64,000 nt of DNA from Opitutaceae bacterium TAV5 (GCA_000242935.3 CP007053.1:3705001-3769000), one strand, 5' to 3'. Counted from the stretch's first letter, positions 25,640-35,167 are shown. Numbers and translations are program-made. Notes: a model not told the origin generated them from the letters alone.

Positions 25640-27937
25640 TCAGGCGTCGAGTTCGGCGATCATGCCGCGGACTTCGGCGGCGGCGCGGCCGAGGCTGGCG
25701 GAGGCCCAGCCGTCGGGCGTCTGCTCGGGCGGGAGTTGCAGGGTGTCGAGCGCGAGCGCGTGGACGGCGAGAAGGTTGGGCGGACGCGTCGTCGGGCTGC
25801 TGCCGTGACCGGACCCGGGCGGGTTTTTCGTGCCCGGAAAACCGCGGGCCACTTCGCCGGCGAGCGCATCGAGCGCGCGGAGGATGACTTGCGCGGTCTG
25901 TTCCTGCGCGGGGGAAAACGCGCCGGGTTCGCTGCCGCTGCGCACGTGCATCATGAAGAGCGTGGCGATGCGCGTCAGGCGCTGGGTGCCGTTGGCGAGG
26001 GCGGCGGCGAGCTCCACGCGCTCGCGGCGGTTGCGGGGATCGCCGTAGAGCCGGCGGAGCGAGGTGAAGACCGTGACGTTGGCCGTCTCGGCCGCGCGCT
26101 TGGCCTGGACGAGGGCGTTGTCCACACCGCCGCCGCGGGCGAGCCGGTCGACGAGCGCGGCGAGGTAATCGCGACTGGCGCGGAGCGCGCCGGCGATGAG
26201 CGGGGGCAGGCGGTCGCGCTCCCACACCGGCCAGAAAAGCATGGCCGCGCCGAGCGCGATGAGTCCGCCGGCGAGCGTGGCCCCCGTGCGTTCCAGGGCG
26301 ATGCCGGCGGTCTGCACGCCGGAGGCTTCCATGAGCAGCACGACAAACACGGTCACGAAAAATACGGCGACCGCGTAGTGGCGGCGCACCAGGTAGCAGA
26401 AAAGGAAAACGCTGACCGCCACCGCGCCGAGCTCCACGCCGGGCGGCAGGCGCAGCCAGAGCAGGAACGAGGCGAACAGGCTGCCGGCCACCGTGCCGGC
26501 GAGGCGTTGGGCGGCGCGGGCGCGGGTGGCGCCGTAATCGGGTTGCAGCACCACCACGATGGTCAGCGGGAGCCAGTAGCCGTGCGGCAGGTCGAGCCAG
26601 TAAAACGCGCCGGTGCCGGCGGCGAGCAGCACAGCGAGGCGCAGGACAAAACGCACGAGCACGGGATCGGGGCGAGGCTTGAGGTTGATCGTGGCGGCGA
26701 GCGGGCGGAGCTGCCAGGTTTTCAGGTCGAGCAGTTCGAGCGGAAACGCCGCCCGCTCGCCGGCGCGTTCGACGGTGACGCGCACGGCTTCCTCGAGGGC
26801 GGAGAGGCGTTGCCCGAGCGCGCGCAACAGGTCGGTCATGTGGGCGGCCTCGGGGTGCCGGGCGGAGAGAGCATGGGCGCGGGCCCCCACGGCTTGCAGG
26901 ATGCCCTCGAGGCGGCGCAGGCGGATTTCGCAGGTGGCGAGGTGGCCAGGCTGGCGCGATACCACGGCGAGCGCCACCGAACGGCCGAGATTGGCCAGGC
27001 CGGTGAAAAGAGGAGCGGCGGAAGCGGCGAGCTGGCGCTGCCATGCGGCGGAGGCCGGAGGGGACGCGGAAGGGGAGGAGGGAGGAGAGTCGAGCAGCGT
27101 GGCGACGGCGTTGCCGGCCATGGCGACGCGGGCGGCCCAGAGGTTGAGCTCGACGAGGTGCCCGGCCACGTGCCGGCGTCCGGCGGAGCCGGCGGCGGCG
27201 GTGGCGAGCATGCGGTCGGCGTTGTCGACCGCGACGCGCAGGGCGCCTTCCGCATCGGCCGCCTGCCGCGCGCGCCGGGCGCGCGCCGGTGCGTCGGCGG
27301 GCGGGGGCGCGACGGCATCGGGTGGCGTGGACATCGTCTCGAACAGGTCGGCCAGCGCCAGCCAGCTGTCGGCGACGACGCGGCGGAGCGGATGCTGGGC
27401 GCGCCAGGGCCAGAGCGCGACCTGGAGGAGCAGCCCGAAGCCGCCGCCGGCCAGCGTGGCGAGCGTGGCCGGGAGCACGCGGCCGCCGTGCGCTTCGCCG
27501 GCGAGCGAGATGAAAAACACGAGCGCCGAGACCACGGCGATCGTCGGCCCGTAGTCGCTGCTGACATGCCGCCACAGGCCGCTGGCGATGGCGATCAGCA
27601 CGGTGGCGGCGAGGGCGACCGGCCATCCGCCGCTCCAGGCGAACGCCCCGAGCGCGACGCTGCCGGTGATGATGACGAGCATGGCGAGCAGCAGGCAGAA
27701 GCGCGCGCGGTAGTCGCCCTTCACATCGACCATCGCGAGATTTTGCGCGGCCATGGCGGCGAACATCGCGACTTGCGGATAACCCGACCGCCAGGTGACG
27801 AGGAACGAAATCATGAAGGCCGCCGTGGCCCGCGCCGCGCGGGCGGGGTCGGGGCGCATCCACTCGGCCTGCACCCGGTGCCGCAGAGTTTTCCAGTCGA
27901 TCCGGTCGATCCAATTGAGCCAGGAGACGTTGGCCAT
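25640..27937 (-). CDS. FUSC-family inner membrane transporter (YccS / aromatic acid exporter type)
   Basis: The 765 residues show two groups of membrane segments: an N-terminal set from AFMISFLVTWRSGYPQVAMF to about residue 190, and a second from RFVLRLAVLLAAGTGAFYWL to about residue 590. Each group is followed by a helical soluble region, the layout of fusaric acid resistance (FUSC) and YccS proteins. The second block carries the FUSC-typical LPHGYWLPLTIVVVLQPDYG. Such proteins are thought to export aromatic acids. No partner membrane-fusion gene is adjacent. The start at 27937 (MANVSWLNWIDRIDW) precedes the first helix. Confidence 0.88.
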   Translation of the reverse strand: MANVSWLNWIDRIDWKTLRHRVQAEWMRPDPARAARATAAFMISFLVTWRSGYPQVAMFAAMAAQNLAMVDVKGDYRARFCLLLAMLVIITGSVALGAFAWSGGWPVALAATVLIAIASGLWRHVSSDYGPTIAVVSALVFFISLAGEAHGGRVLPATLATLAGGGFGLLLQVALWPWRAQHPLRRVVADSWLALADLFETMSTPPDAVAPPPADAPARARRARQAADAEGALRVAVDNADRMLATAAAGSAGRRHVAGHLVELNLWAARVAMAGNAVATLLDSPPSSPSASPPASAAWQRQLAASAAPLFTGLANLGRSVALAVVSRQPGHLATCEIRLRRLEGILQAVGARAHALSARHPEAAHMTDLLRALGQRLSALEEAVRVTVERAGERAAFPLELLDLKTWQLRPLAATINLKPRPDPVLVRFVLRLAVLLAAGTGAFYWLDLPHGYWLPLTIVVVLQPDYGATRARAAQRLAGTVAGSLFASFLLWLRLPPGVELGAVAVSVFLFCYLVRRHYAVAVFFVTVFVVLLMEASGVQTAGIALERTGATLAGGLIALGAAMLFWPVWERDRLPPLIAGALRASRDYLAALVDRLARGGGVDNALVQAKRAAETANVTVFTSLRRLYGDPRNRRERVELAAALANGTQRLTRIATLFMMHVRSGSEPGAFSPAQEQTAQVILRALDALAGEVARGFPGTKNPPGSGHGSSPTTRPPNLLAVHALALDTLQLPPEQTPDGWASASLGRAAAEVRGMIAELDA

Positions 27938-28007
27938 GCGCCGGCGAGCATGGCGGAGGCGCGGGGCAGGCGTCACGCTGTTTGTGACGGGGGGCTCCGT
28001 GGCGCAC

Positions 28008-28034
28008 GTCCGGCGGCGGGACGCCGCCGCTCCG
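28008..28034. repeat. Single hairpin phrase G2
   Basis: The sequence gtccggcggcgggacgccgc followed by cgctccg forms one hairpin and matches the right arm of the G1 cassette (5501-5527). It lies between the hpf stop and the FUSC gene start, and is the one case not close to a stop codon. Confidence 0.6.
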
Positions 28035-28052
28035 CCGAATCCGTGGTCCATG

Positions 28053-28087
28053 AAAAAGCCCGCCGGGTCAGGAGGCGGCGGGCTTTT
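28053..28087 (-). terminator. Bidirectional-looking terminator downstream of hpf
   Basis: Stem aaaagcccgccg / cggcgggctttt with a 10-nt loop. On the minus strand it is followed by a five-T run. It lies 76 bp beyond the stop of the hibernation-factor gene and would separate it from the FUSC gene. Confidence 0.85.
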
Positions 28088-28163
28088 GGGAGAAACGGTA
28101 TCGGTGATGTCTGTCGGCAGCCTCGCGGAGCGCGGCGGGCGCGCGGCGCGGGACGGGGCCTTC

Positions 28164-28556
28164 TCAGGCGATGGCGGCGGTGGCAGCTTCGGCGAGCTGC
28201 ACGGTGCTGGTGCGGTGGCGTTGCACTTTCATGAAACGCGAGCGGCGACGGAGCATCCGGTCGAGTTTGTCGACGAGCATGTTGACCGACTTGTGGCATT
28301 CGCCGGAAACGACGGCGGCATTGAGTTCGGGACCGTGAATCTGCATGTGCCCCTTGGCGATGAAGCGCTGGCCGGGATCGCGGGTTTGCTGGTCACATTC
28401 GAGTTCGATGCGGATGCGCAGGATGCGCTCCTCGTGACGGAACAGTTTGTCGGCTTTTTCCTGGACGAACGTTTTCAGCGATGGCGTCAACTCGAGGTGG
28501 ATGCCGGATACTATCAGCTCGCGGGCTTCATTTTGTGTGGCGGTATGTCTGTTCAT
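28164..28556 (-). CDS. hpf: Ribosome hibernation promoting factor / RaiA family
   Basis: The 130 residues match the short HPF/RaiA fold: IVSGIHLELTPSLKTFVQEK at the N-terminus, an alternating strand RIRIELECDQQ, then KGHMQIHGPELNAAVVSGEC and the basic helix NMLVDKLDRMLRRRSRFMK that contacts rRNA. These proteins bind the 30S decoding region and inactivate or dimerise ribosomes in stationary phase. The protein lacks the extra C-terminal dimerisation domain of long HPF. The start 28556 is chosen over an in-frame ATG 13 codons upstream that would overlap the divergent SDR start. Confidence 0.88.
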   Translation of the reverse strand: MNRHTATQNEARELIVSGIHLELTPSLKTFVQEKADKLFRHEERILRIRIELECDQQTRDPGQRFIAKGHMQIHGPELNAAVVSGECHKSVNMLVDKLDRMLRRRSRFMKVQRHRTSTVQLAEAATAAIA

Positions 28557-28593
28557 GACTTCATGTTTTCGTTGGTTTTCCTGACCAAGATTC

Positions 28594-29490
28594 ATGCCCT
28601 CCTCGCCATCTGTTCCTGCCATCGTACGCCGTGCGACGGGTCGATATTCGACCGTTATTGTCACGGGTGGCTCGTCTGGTATCGGCAGGGTGTTCATCGA
28701 GCGTTTGCACAGGGTGTGCCCGGAGCTGGCGTTTTTCAATCTGTCGAGGCGCAATCCGGACATATTTTTGCAGCAGCTTGAACTGCGCCACATCGCCTGC
28801 GATCTGGCCGATCCGGCCTCGCTGGCCGGGGCGGCGGAGCAGGTATTACGCGGGCTGAAGGAGCAGGCGCGGCCGGGAAAGATTCTCTTGATCAACAACA
28901 GCGGTTTCGGCGGTTATGGCCGGGTGGCGGAAATCGGTCGCGAGCACCAGCTTGAGATGATCGACGTCAACGTGCGCGCCGTCGTGGACCTGACGGCGCG
29001 CCTGCTGCCCGCGATCGCGGAGCGGGGCGGCACGGTGCTGACGGTGGCGAGCCTGGCGGGATTCATGCCCACGCCTTATACCGCGACTTACGGGGCGACC
29101 AAGGCCTTCGTCCTGCACTGGACGCTCGCGCTCGACGCGGAATTGCGCGCCTCCCGCCCGGCCGGCGGACAGGCGCGCGCGCTGGCGGTGTGCCCGGGAC
29201 CGGTGGCGACGGAGTTTTTTCGCCGGGCGGGGTTGCGCGAGGGCGCGGCGGGCGATGCGCTGGCCTTCACGGCCGCGGGCGTAGTGGATTGCTCGTTACG
29301 CGCGCTGGCGAAGGGGCGGTCTTTATGTGTGCCGGGCTGGCGTCCGCGGCTGGTGGCGGCGCTGGTGCAGGTGTTGCCGAAACGGTGGGTGGCGCGGGCG
29401 GCGGAGCGCGTGCTGGCGCGTTACCGGATGCGCCGCGTCAACGCGCCGGGCGGAGCGGGCGGGACGGAGCCGGGGACGGGCGGATCATGA
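28594..29490 (+). CDS. Short-chain dehydrogenase/reductase, DltE-like
   Basis: The 298 residues carry TVIVTGGSSGIGRVFIERL (cofactor site), INNSGFGGYG (NNAG variant), Ser in TVASLAGFMPTPY and the catalytic YGATKAFVLHW. The pattern of a GFGGYG loop and a long C-terminus resembles DltE-like SDRs of unknown substrate. The gene is divergent from hpf with starts only 37 bp apart, so promoters overlap the coding starts. Its TGA overlaps the ATG of the pseudouridine synthase gene (ATGA), indicating coupling. Confidence 0.88.
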   Translation: MPSSPSVPAIVRRATGRYSTVIVTGGSSGIGRVFIERLHRVCPELAFFNLSRRNPDIFLQQLELRHIACDLADPASLAGAAEQVLRGLKEQARPGKILLINNSGFGGYGRVAEIGREHQLEMIDVNVRAVVDLTARLLPAIAERGGTVLTVASLAGFMPTPYTATYGATKAFVLHWTLALDAELRASRPAGGQARALAVCPGPVATEFFRRAGLREGAAGDALAFTAAGVVDCSLRALAKGRSLCVPGWRPRLVAALVQVLPKRWVARAAERVLARYRMRRVNAPGGAGGTEPGTGGS

Positions 29491-30389
29491 GCGACGACGG
29501 CAGCGGATCGCCGGAAATTCCCTGGCGCGGCGTGCGCGCCTGCGCATGGCCGCCGCGCCCGCAAAGCACGGACCCGGCGCGCGTGCGGATGATCGCGGCG
29601 GAGGAAATCGCGGTATGGACGGTGTTCGAGGACGAGCGGTTGCTGGTCATCGACAAACCCGGTGACGTGGTCTGCCATCCATCGAAGGCCGGTCCGTGGT
29701 CGAGCCTCGCCGGAGCGGTGCGGGAGGCGAAGGGGCTGGAGAAGGCGCATCTGGTCTTCCGGCTCGACCGGGAGACCAGCGGGGTGGTGGTGTTTGCGAA
29801 AGACGAGCGGATGGCCAGCCGGTTGCAGCGCGCGATGCAGGAGCGCCGCGTGCGGAAAAATTACCTGGCGATTCTGGACGGCGATCTGCCGGCGACGGGC
29901 GCAGCCGGCGCGACAGGCGTGGCGGCGGCCGGCGAGATCACCGTGGATCAGCCGCTGGGCGACGACATCTCGAGCCCGGTTTATGTAAAAACCTGTGTGC
30001 GGCCGGACGGGAAACCGGCGGTCTCGCATTTTGCGATGCTGGCGCGCGGGGGCGGATTCACGCTGGTGCGCGTGCGTCTGGAGACGGGCCGCAAACACCA
30101 GATCCGCGCGCATGCCCGCTGGCTGGGCGCGCCGGTGGCCGGCGACAAGATCTACGGCCCCGACGAGCGCATCTACCTGGATTTTATCGACACCGGTTAC
30201 ACGCCGGCGCTGGCGGCGCGGCTGCACCTGCCACGGCAGGCGTTGCACTGTGCGGAGATCGATTTTTCGGAAGTCGGCCCCGGCCTGCCGCCGGTGCTGC
30301 GCGCTCCGCTGGCGCCGGACCTGCGGACCTTCGCCCGCGAGCGGATGGGGCTGGCGGAAGGGACGCTGACGCTGATCGGCGCGTTGTGA
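29487..30389 (+). CDS. RluA-family RNA pseudouridine synthase
   Basis: The 300 residues convert uridine to pseudouridine in rRNA or tRNA. The catalytic aspartate is Asp94 in VFRLDRETSG, preceded by the RluA-type LLVIDKPGDVVCHPS. The motifs RKNYLAILDG and RLETGRKHQIRAHARWLG are also diagnostic. There is no S4 domain at the N-terminus. It starts by a 4-bp overlap with the SDR stop. The target nucleotide cannot be assigned. Confidence 0.92.
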   Translation: MSDDGSGSPEIPWRGVRACAWPPRPQSTDPARVRMIAAEEIAVWTVFEDERLLVIDKPGDVVCHPSKAGPWSSLAGAVREAKGLEKAHLVFRLDRETSGVVVFAKDERMASRLQRAMQERRVRKNYLAILDGDLPATGAAGATGVAAAGEITVDQPLGDDISSPVYVKTCVRPDGKPAVSHFAMLARGGGFTLVRVRLETGRKHQIRAHARWLGAPVAGDKIYGPDERIYLDFIDTGYTPALAARLHLPRQALHCAEIDFSEVGPGLPPVLRAPLAPDLRTFARERMGLAEGTLTLIGAL

Positions 30390-30473
30390 ACAACTGCCGA
30401 CAAGTTCCTGTTGCACCCTTCCCGCTCGTCCCCTCGTATCTCGCCTCCTTTTTCCTCCGACTCTGCCGAACCG

Positions 30474-31922
30474 ATGCCCGACGACTCCTCCGCCTCAGCC
30501 CGCAGCCTGCGCCGACCACGTCGCGATGACCGCGACCGCGGCGATCGCTTCGGCAGCGACGGCGCTTCCGGCGCTCCTGGCGCGCTCGTCGGCCGCGTGC
30601 CGCCGCACTCGGTCGAGGCCGAGGAGTACCTGCTTTCGTGCTGCCTGCTCGATGGCGGCGACGTCATCTCGCGCTGCCTGGAAGGCAAGGTGCTCGCGAA
30701 GTCGTTTTATGTTCCGGCCAACCAGGTCATCTTTTCCAAGCTGATCGAGCTCTACAACAAGGGCTCCGCCATCGACCTCGCCGTGCTCGCCGAGGAGCTG
30801 AAGACCAGCCGCCAGCTCGACGAGATCGGCGGCTACGCCTACCTCACGCGGATCAGCGGCAGCATCCCGACCACGGCCCAGGCCGGTTATTTCATCGAAA
30901 AAGTCCGCGAACTGCACCTGCTCCGCGAGATCATCCGCGCGGCGACCCATGCGGTGGAAAATTGTTACGAGTACACCGGCGGCCTCCAGGAATTCGTGGA
31001 CAAGGTGGAGCAGGATATCTTCCGCGTCACCCAGGAGCGCGTCGGCGACGGCGCCCGCTCCATGCGCGAGCCCACCCGCGAAGCGATGACGGTGGTCAAC
31101 AAGATGTTCATGAAACGCGGCGAGCTCACCGGCGTTTCCACCGGTTTCAAGGACCTCGACCGCTTCATGTTCGGCCTCCAGAAGCAGGAAATGATCGTCC
31201 TCGCCGGCCGCCCTTCCTGTGGCAAGACGTCGCTGGCGATGAACATCGCCGAGCACGCCGCGCTCCCGCTCAAGGGCGCCGGTGTGGCCACGCTGGTCTT
31301 CTCGCTCGAAATGTCCGCCGCGCAGCTCGCCCTGCGTCTCCTTTGCAGCCGTTCGCGCGTCAACATGCACCTGCTCCGCGACGGCCTGCTCTCGAAAAAC
31401 GGCGACGACCACCAGCGCCTCCTCCAGGTCGCCGACGAGTTCACCAACTCTCCCCTCTTCGTGGACGACAGCAGCGCGCTCACCATCATGGAACTGCGCG
31501 CCAAGGCCCGCCGCCTCGCCGCCCGCCAGCCCCTCGGCCTGATCATCGTCGACTACCTCCAGCTCATCAGTCCGACCGACCCCAAGGTCCCTCGTGAACA
31601 GCAGGTTGCCGAGGCATCGCGCGGCCTGAAGGCCCTCGCCAAGGAGCTCGACGTGCCGGTCATCGTCCTCGCCCAGCTCAACCGTTCCGCCGAAAAGGAA
31701 AGCCGCACGCCGCGCCTCTCCGACCTGCGCGAATCCGGCTCCATCGAGCAGGATGCCGACGTCGTCCTGATGCTCTCCCGGCCCAGGGACGCCGACGACA
31801 AATTTCAGGTAGCTGGCGACAAGATGGAGTTATACGTTGCCAAGAATCGTAACGGCGAGGTAGGGGAAACGACTTTGACATTCCTGAAGAACATAACGCG
31901 CTTTGAAAACTACACTCCGTAA
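30474..31922 (+). CDS. dnaB: Replicative DNA helicase DnaB
   Basis: The 482 residues unwind DNA at the replication fork as a hexamer. An N-terminal helical domain begins PPHSVEAEEYLLSCCLLDGG, and the RecA-type ATPase has Walker A GRPSCGKTS (about residues 245-253), Walker B LIIVDYLQLI and the H4-type LSDLRESGSIEQDADVV. The first 40 residues are unusual: a disordered, Arg/Asp-rich tail (SLRRPRRDDRDRGDRFGSDG). The ATG at 30474 begins that tail; an upstream in-frame ATG adds only low-complexity residues. bamA starts inside its 3' end. Confidence 0.95.
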   Translation: MPDDSSASARSLRRPRRDDRDRGDRFGSDGASGAPGALVGRVPPHSVEAEEYLLSCCLLDGGDVISRCLEGKVLAKSFYVPANQVIFSKLIELYNKGSAIDLAVLAEELKTSRQLDEIGGYAYLTRISGSIPTTAQAGYFIEKVRELHLLREIIRAATHAVENCYEYTGGLQEFVDKVEQDIFRVTQERVGDGARSMREPTREAMTVVNKMFMKRGELTGVSTGFKDLDRFMFGLQKQEMIVLAGRPSCGKTSLAMNIAEHAALPLKGAGVATLVFSLEMSAAQLALRLLCSRSRVNMHLLRDGLLSKNGDDHQRLLQVADEFTNSPLFVDDSSALTIMELRAKARRLAARQPLGLIIVDYLQLISPTDPKVPREQQVAEASRGLKALAKELDVPVIVLAQLNRSAEKESRTPRLSDLRESGSIEQDADVVLMLSRPRDADDKFQVAGDKMELYVAKNRNGEVGETTLTFLKNITRFENYTP

Positions 31923-34323
31923 CCCCTTTGTGAGCTACGTGTCCTGCCTCCTTTTCGCCAGCGCGTGCGCGCTCGCCTTCCTGTCGACGATCGTTCCGGA
32001 TGCGTTTGCCCAGGCGCCCGCGCAGCCTCCGACCATCGCGGTCACGCCGCCTGCGAGCGATGCCCGTGTCGGCACGATCACCGTGAAATTCGTCGGCACC
32101 GCCAACGTCAACGAGCAGGTCGTGCGCGCCAACATGCAACTCACCGAAGGCGGTCCCGTCGACGAGGCCCTGATCGACCGCGACATCCGCGCGCTTTACC
32201 GCACCGGCCAGTTCGAGCTCATCGAGTTCAAACGCGACACCCGCTCCGGCGGCCTTGTCGATATCCAGGTCGAGCTCACGCCCAAATTCCGCGTCCTCCG
32301 CGTGGATTTCACCGGCATCGACAAGATCAAGCGCAAGCGCCTCGAACGGGAAATCAGGACCCGGCCCAACCTCGCCCTCGACGAGCGTCAGGTGAAGGAA
32401 GACGCCCAGAAGCTGAAGGAGTTTTACCAGAAATCCGGCTACAACCAGGCCACCGTCAACTACACCATCGACCGTGACCGCAACAGCGGCTTCGGCACCA
32501 TCGTTTTCCAGATCAGCGAAGGCGAGAAGGTCAAGATCAAGCGCGTGGACTTCACCGGCAACGAACACCTGCCGACCAAGAAGCTCCGCAAGGTCATGAC
32601 CACCCGCAAGTGGAACATCTTTTCCTGGATCACCGACACCGGCCGCCTGCGGGACGAGGCCTTTGACGAGGACCTCGAAAAACTCCGCGACGCCTTCCGC
32701 GAGGAAGGTCTGCTCGACGTCGAGATCGATCCGGCAAAAATCCGCTACGAGTACCCGAGCGCCAAAAAACTCGTCATCACCATCCCCGTCGTCGAAGGAC
32801 GCCAGTACCACGTCGGCGACATCAGGATCACCGGCAACACCCTCTATACCACCGACGAGCTCCGCGCCGTCCTCCGCCAGACGACCGGCAAGATCTTCGC
32901 TCCCTCGCTGATCGACAAGGACGCCCGCAACCTCGAGGAAACCTATGGCAAGGACGGCTACATCGACGCCCGCGTCCAGGTCATCCGCCGCCCCAATCTC
33001 ACCACCGGAGCCATCGACCTCGAATACTCCTTCCGGGAAGGCGAGAAGTACTACGTCGAGTCCATCAAGCTCGAGGGCAACACCAAGACCAAGTCCATCG
33101 TCATCCTGCGCGAACTCAACATCGGCCCCGGCGAGGTGTTCAACATCCAGCGGATGAACATTTCCAAGCTCCGCCTCGAAAACACCCGCTTCTTCGAGGA
33201 GGTCAACATGACCCCCGAGGCGACCAACATCCCCGGCCGCCGCAATCTCAAGATCGCCGTCCGCGAAGGCCGCACCGGCAACCTCACCTTCGGCGCCGGT
33301 TTCAGCACGCTCGACAGCGTCATCCTCTTCGCCGAAGTCTCCCAGTCCAACTTCGACCTGTTCCACCGCAAGTCGCTCTTCCAGGGCGACGGCCAGAAAT
33401 TCCGCCTCCGCCTCCAGGTCGGCTCCCGCTCCAACGAGGCCATCCTTTCGTTCGAAGAACCCTGGTTCCTCGAACGCGAACTCGCCCTCGGTTTCTCCCT
33501 CTACCGCACCTCGACCGACTACAACAACCAGCTCTACAACGAAGTGCGCATCGGCGCCAACGTCTACCTCCGCAAGCGCCTGATCGAGCTCATCGAAGGC
33601 AAGATCGGCTACACCATCGAGCAGGTCGAGATGAAGGACATCGACAGCGACGCGCCCTGGAACCTCAAGGCGGAGGAAGGCAAGCAGGACGTTTCCAAGC
33701 TCACCTTCACGCTCCTGCGCGACACCCGCGACCGCCTCATCAACACCTCCCGGGGCAACCGCGTCGAATTCACCACCACCTACGCCGGCGGCGCCCTCGG
33801 CGGCGACGCCGACTACTACGGCCTCGAACTGCGCGCCTCGCAGTACATTCCCACCTTCGAGACCCTCAACCAGGTGCTTTCCGTCATCGGCCGCGTCGGC
33901 GTGCTCGACGGTGATTACGTTCCCTACTTCGACCAGTACTTCCTGGGCGGTCCCAGCACCCTGCGCGGCTTCGAGTATCGCCAGGTCGGCCCCAAGCAGG
34001 GTGACGGCATTTACGATCACACCCCGTCGGGCACTAGCGGCAACGGCGAGCCCATGGGCGGCAAGTCCTACGGCATGCTCAGCATCGAGTACACCTTTGA
34101 CATCGTGGAGCCCCTCCGCTTTGCCATCTTTTACGACGCCGGTTTCGTCAACCGCGACGCCTACGATTTCGATCCCTCGAATTACAACGACAACTTCGGC
34201 TTCGGTATCCGCATCATGATCATGGGCGCGCCGCTCAGCCTCGACTACGGCATCCCCATCACCAGCGACCGATTCAACGACAGCGGCGGACAATTTAACT
34301 TTTCTTTTGGCACCCGTTTCTGA
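31903..34323 (+). CDS. bamA: Outer membrane assembly factor BamA
   Basis: About 806 residues. A signal peptide (LLFASACALAFLSTIVPDAFA) is followed by five POTRA-like repeats up to about residue 410 (for example VGTITVKFVGTANVNEQVV and HVGDIRITGNTLYTTDEL) and an Omp85 barrel with the loop-6 motif LGGPSTLRGFEYR and a C-terminal GGQFNFSFGTRF. It inserts beta-barrel proteins into the outer membrane. The best start is TTG 31903, which overlaps dnaB by 20 bp and gives a basic n-region (KTTLRNPF). A GTG at 31930 would also leave a signal peptide. Skp follows. Confidence 0.95.
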   Translation: MKTTLRNPFVSYVSCLLFASACALAFLSTIVPDAFAQAPAQPPTIAVTPPASDARVGTITVKFVGTANVNEQVVRANMQLTEGGPVDEALIDRDIRALYRTGQFELIEFKRDTRSGGLVDIQVELTPKFRVLRVDFTGIDKIKRKRLEREIRTRPNLALDERQVKEDAQKLKEFYQKSGYNQATVNYTIDRDRNSGFGTIVFQISEGEKVKIKRVDFTGNEHLPTKKLRKVMTTRKWNIFSWITDTGRLRDEAFDEDLEKLRDAFREEGLLDVEIDPAKIRYEYPSAKKLVITIPVVEGRQYHVGDIRITGNTLYTTDELRAVLRQTTGKIFAPSLIDKDARNLEETYGKDGYIDARVQVIRRPNLTTGAIDLEYSFREGEKYYVESIKLEGNTKTKSIVILRELNIGPGEVFNIQRMNISKLRLENTRFFEEVNMTPEATNIPGRRNLKIAVREGRTGNLTFGAGFSTLDSVILFAEVSQSNFDLFHRKSLFQGDGQKFRLRLQVGSRSNEAILSFEEPWFLERELALGFSLYRTSTDYNNQLYNEVRIGANVYLRKRLIELIEGKIGYTIEQVEMKDIDSDAPWNLKAEEGKQDVSKLTFTLLRDTRDRLINTSRGNRVEFTTTYAGGALGGDADYYGLELRASQYIPTFETLNQVLSVIGRVGVLDGDYVPYFDQYFLGGPSTLRGFEYRQVGPKQGDGIYDHTPSGTSGNGEPMGGKSYGMLSIEYTFDIVEPLRFAIFYDAGFVNRDAYDFDPSNYNDNFGFGIRIMIMGAPLSLDYGIPITSDRFNDSGGQFNFSFGTRF

Positions 34324-34370
34324 TTTCGCTGTCATCCACCTCCCGCACCTCCTTACCGGATCTTAATATC

Positions 34371-35048
34371 ATGAAGAAACTCATTCAATCCATCATTGCA
34401 CTCGCTTCCTTCGGCTTCGTGGCCGCAGGTGTCAGTGCCCAGCCGGCCCCCAAGATCTTCTTTATCGACATGGCCAAGGTTTACGACGGCCACTACGAAA
34501 CCGAAGAGCAGAACAACAAGCTCAAGGACGAGGAAAAGAAGGCCCAGGACGAGATCAAGCGCCTCAACGACGAAGGCAACGCGCTCGTCGAGCAACTCAA
34601 GCAGATCCAGGCCGATGCGCAGAGCCCGACGCTCAGCGCCGACGCCAAGAACAAGCTCCAGGCCGACTTCCAGGCCAAAGGCGAGGAGATCAACAAGAAG
34701 AAGGCCGAAGTGCAGAACTTCGCCCAGAACGCCCGCAACTCCTTCCAGCAGCGCATCAAGGCATTCCGCGAAGTCATGCTCGAGAAGCTCGGCAAGACGG
34801 CGACCGACATCGCCAAGCGCAAGGGTGCCACCATCCTCATCGACAAGTCCGGACCTTCGCTTCTCGGCATTTCGCCCGTGATCTATTTCGATCCTTCCTA
34901 CGATATCACCGACGAGGTGATCGCCGAAGTGAACAAGGGCCGCGGGACCGCCCCCAGCGCCACTCCGGCCGCGAAGCCGGCACCGGCTCCGGCCCCTGCC
35001 GCCAACACCGGCGGCAGCACCGGCATCGCCTTCCCCGCCGGCAAGTAA
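34371..35048 (+). CDS. skp: Skp/OmpH-family periplasmic chaperone
   Basis: The 225 residues have a signal peptide (KKLIQSIIALASFGFVAAGVSA), a strand KIFFIDMAKVYDGHY, a long two-helix coiled coil (DEEKKAQDEIKRLNDEGNAL and following) and a closing strand pair ATILIDKSGPSLLG. This is the Skp/OmpH plan, the chaperone that carries unfolded outer-membrane proteins to BamA. An Ala/Pro-rich C-terminal tail (AAKPAPAPAPAANTGG) is an addition to the family. It lies 47 bp after bamA and ends with an intrinsic terminator. Confidence 0.93.
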   Translation: MKKLIQSIIALASFGFVAAGVSAQPAPKIFFIDMAKVYDGHYETEEQNNKLKDEEKKAQDEIKRLNDEGNALVEQLKQIQADAQSPTLSADAKNKLQADFQAKGEEINKKKAEVQNFAQNARNSFQQRIKAFREVMLEKLGKTATDIAKRKGATILIDKSGPSLLGISPVIYFDPSYDITDEVIAEVNKGRGTAPSATPAAKPAPAPAPAANTGGSTGIAFPAGK

Positions 35049-35103
35049 CCCGGCACCGGCCGCCAGCCGGATCGGGTGGCACAAACGCAAACAGCATTCA
35101 CCC

Positions 35104-35134
35104 AAACCGCAGCCTTGCAGGCTGCGGTTTTTTT
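35104..35134 (+). terminator. Intrinsic terminator of the dnaB-bamA-skp run
   Basis: Stem accgcagcc / ggctgcggt with a TTGCA loop, followed by seven T residues, 55 bp after the skp stop. Confidence 0.92.
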
Positions 35135-35167
35135 GGGAGCGCCCCCCCGGCCGCCTCGCCAGTCAAC

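Noticed and set aside
31678-34335. 885-codon minus-strand frame antisense to bamA
   Set aside because: Low-information Val/Asp/Glu-rich shadow of bamA codon third positions; the plus-strand protein has clear POTRA and barrel motifs.
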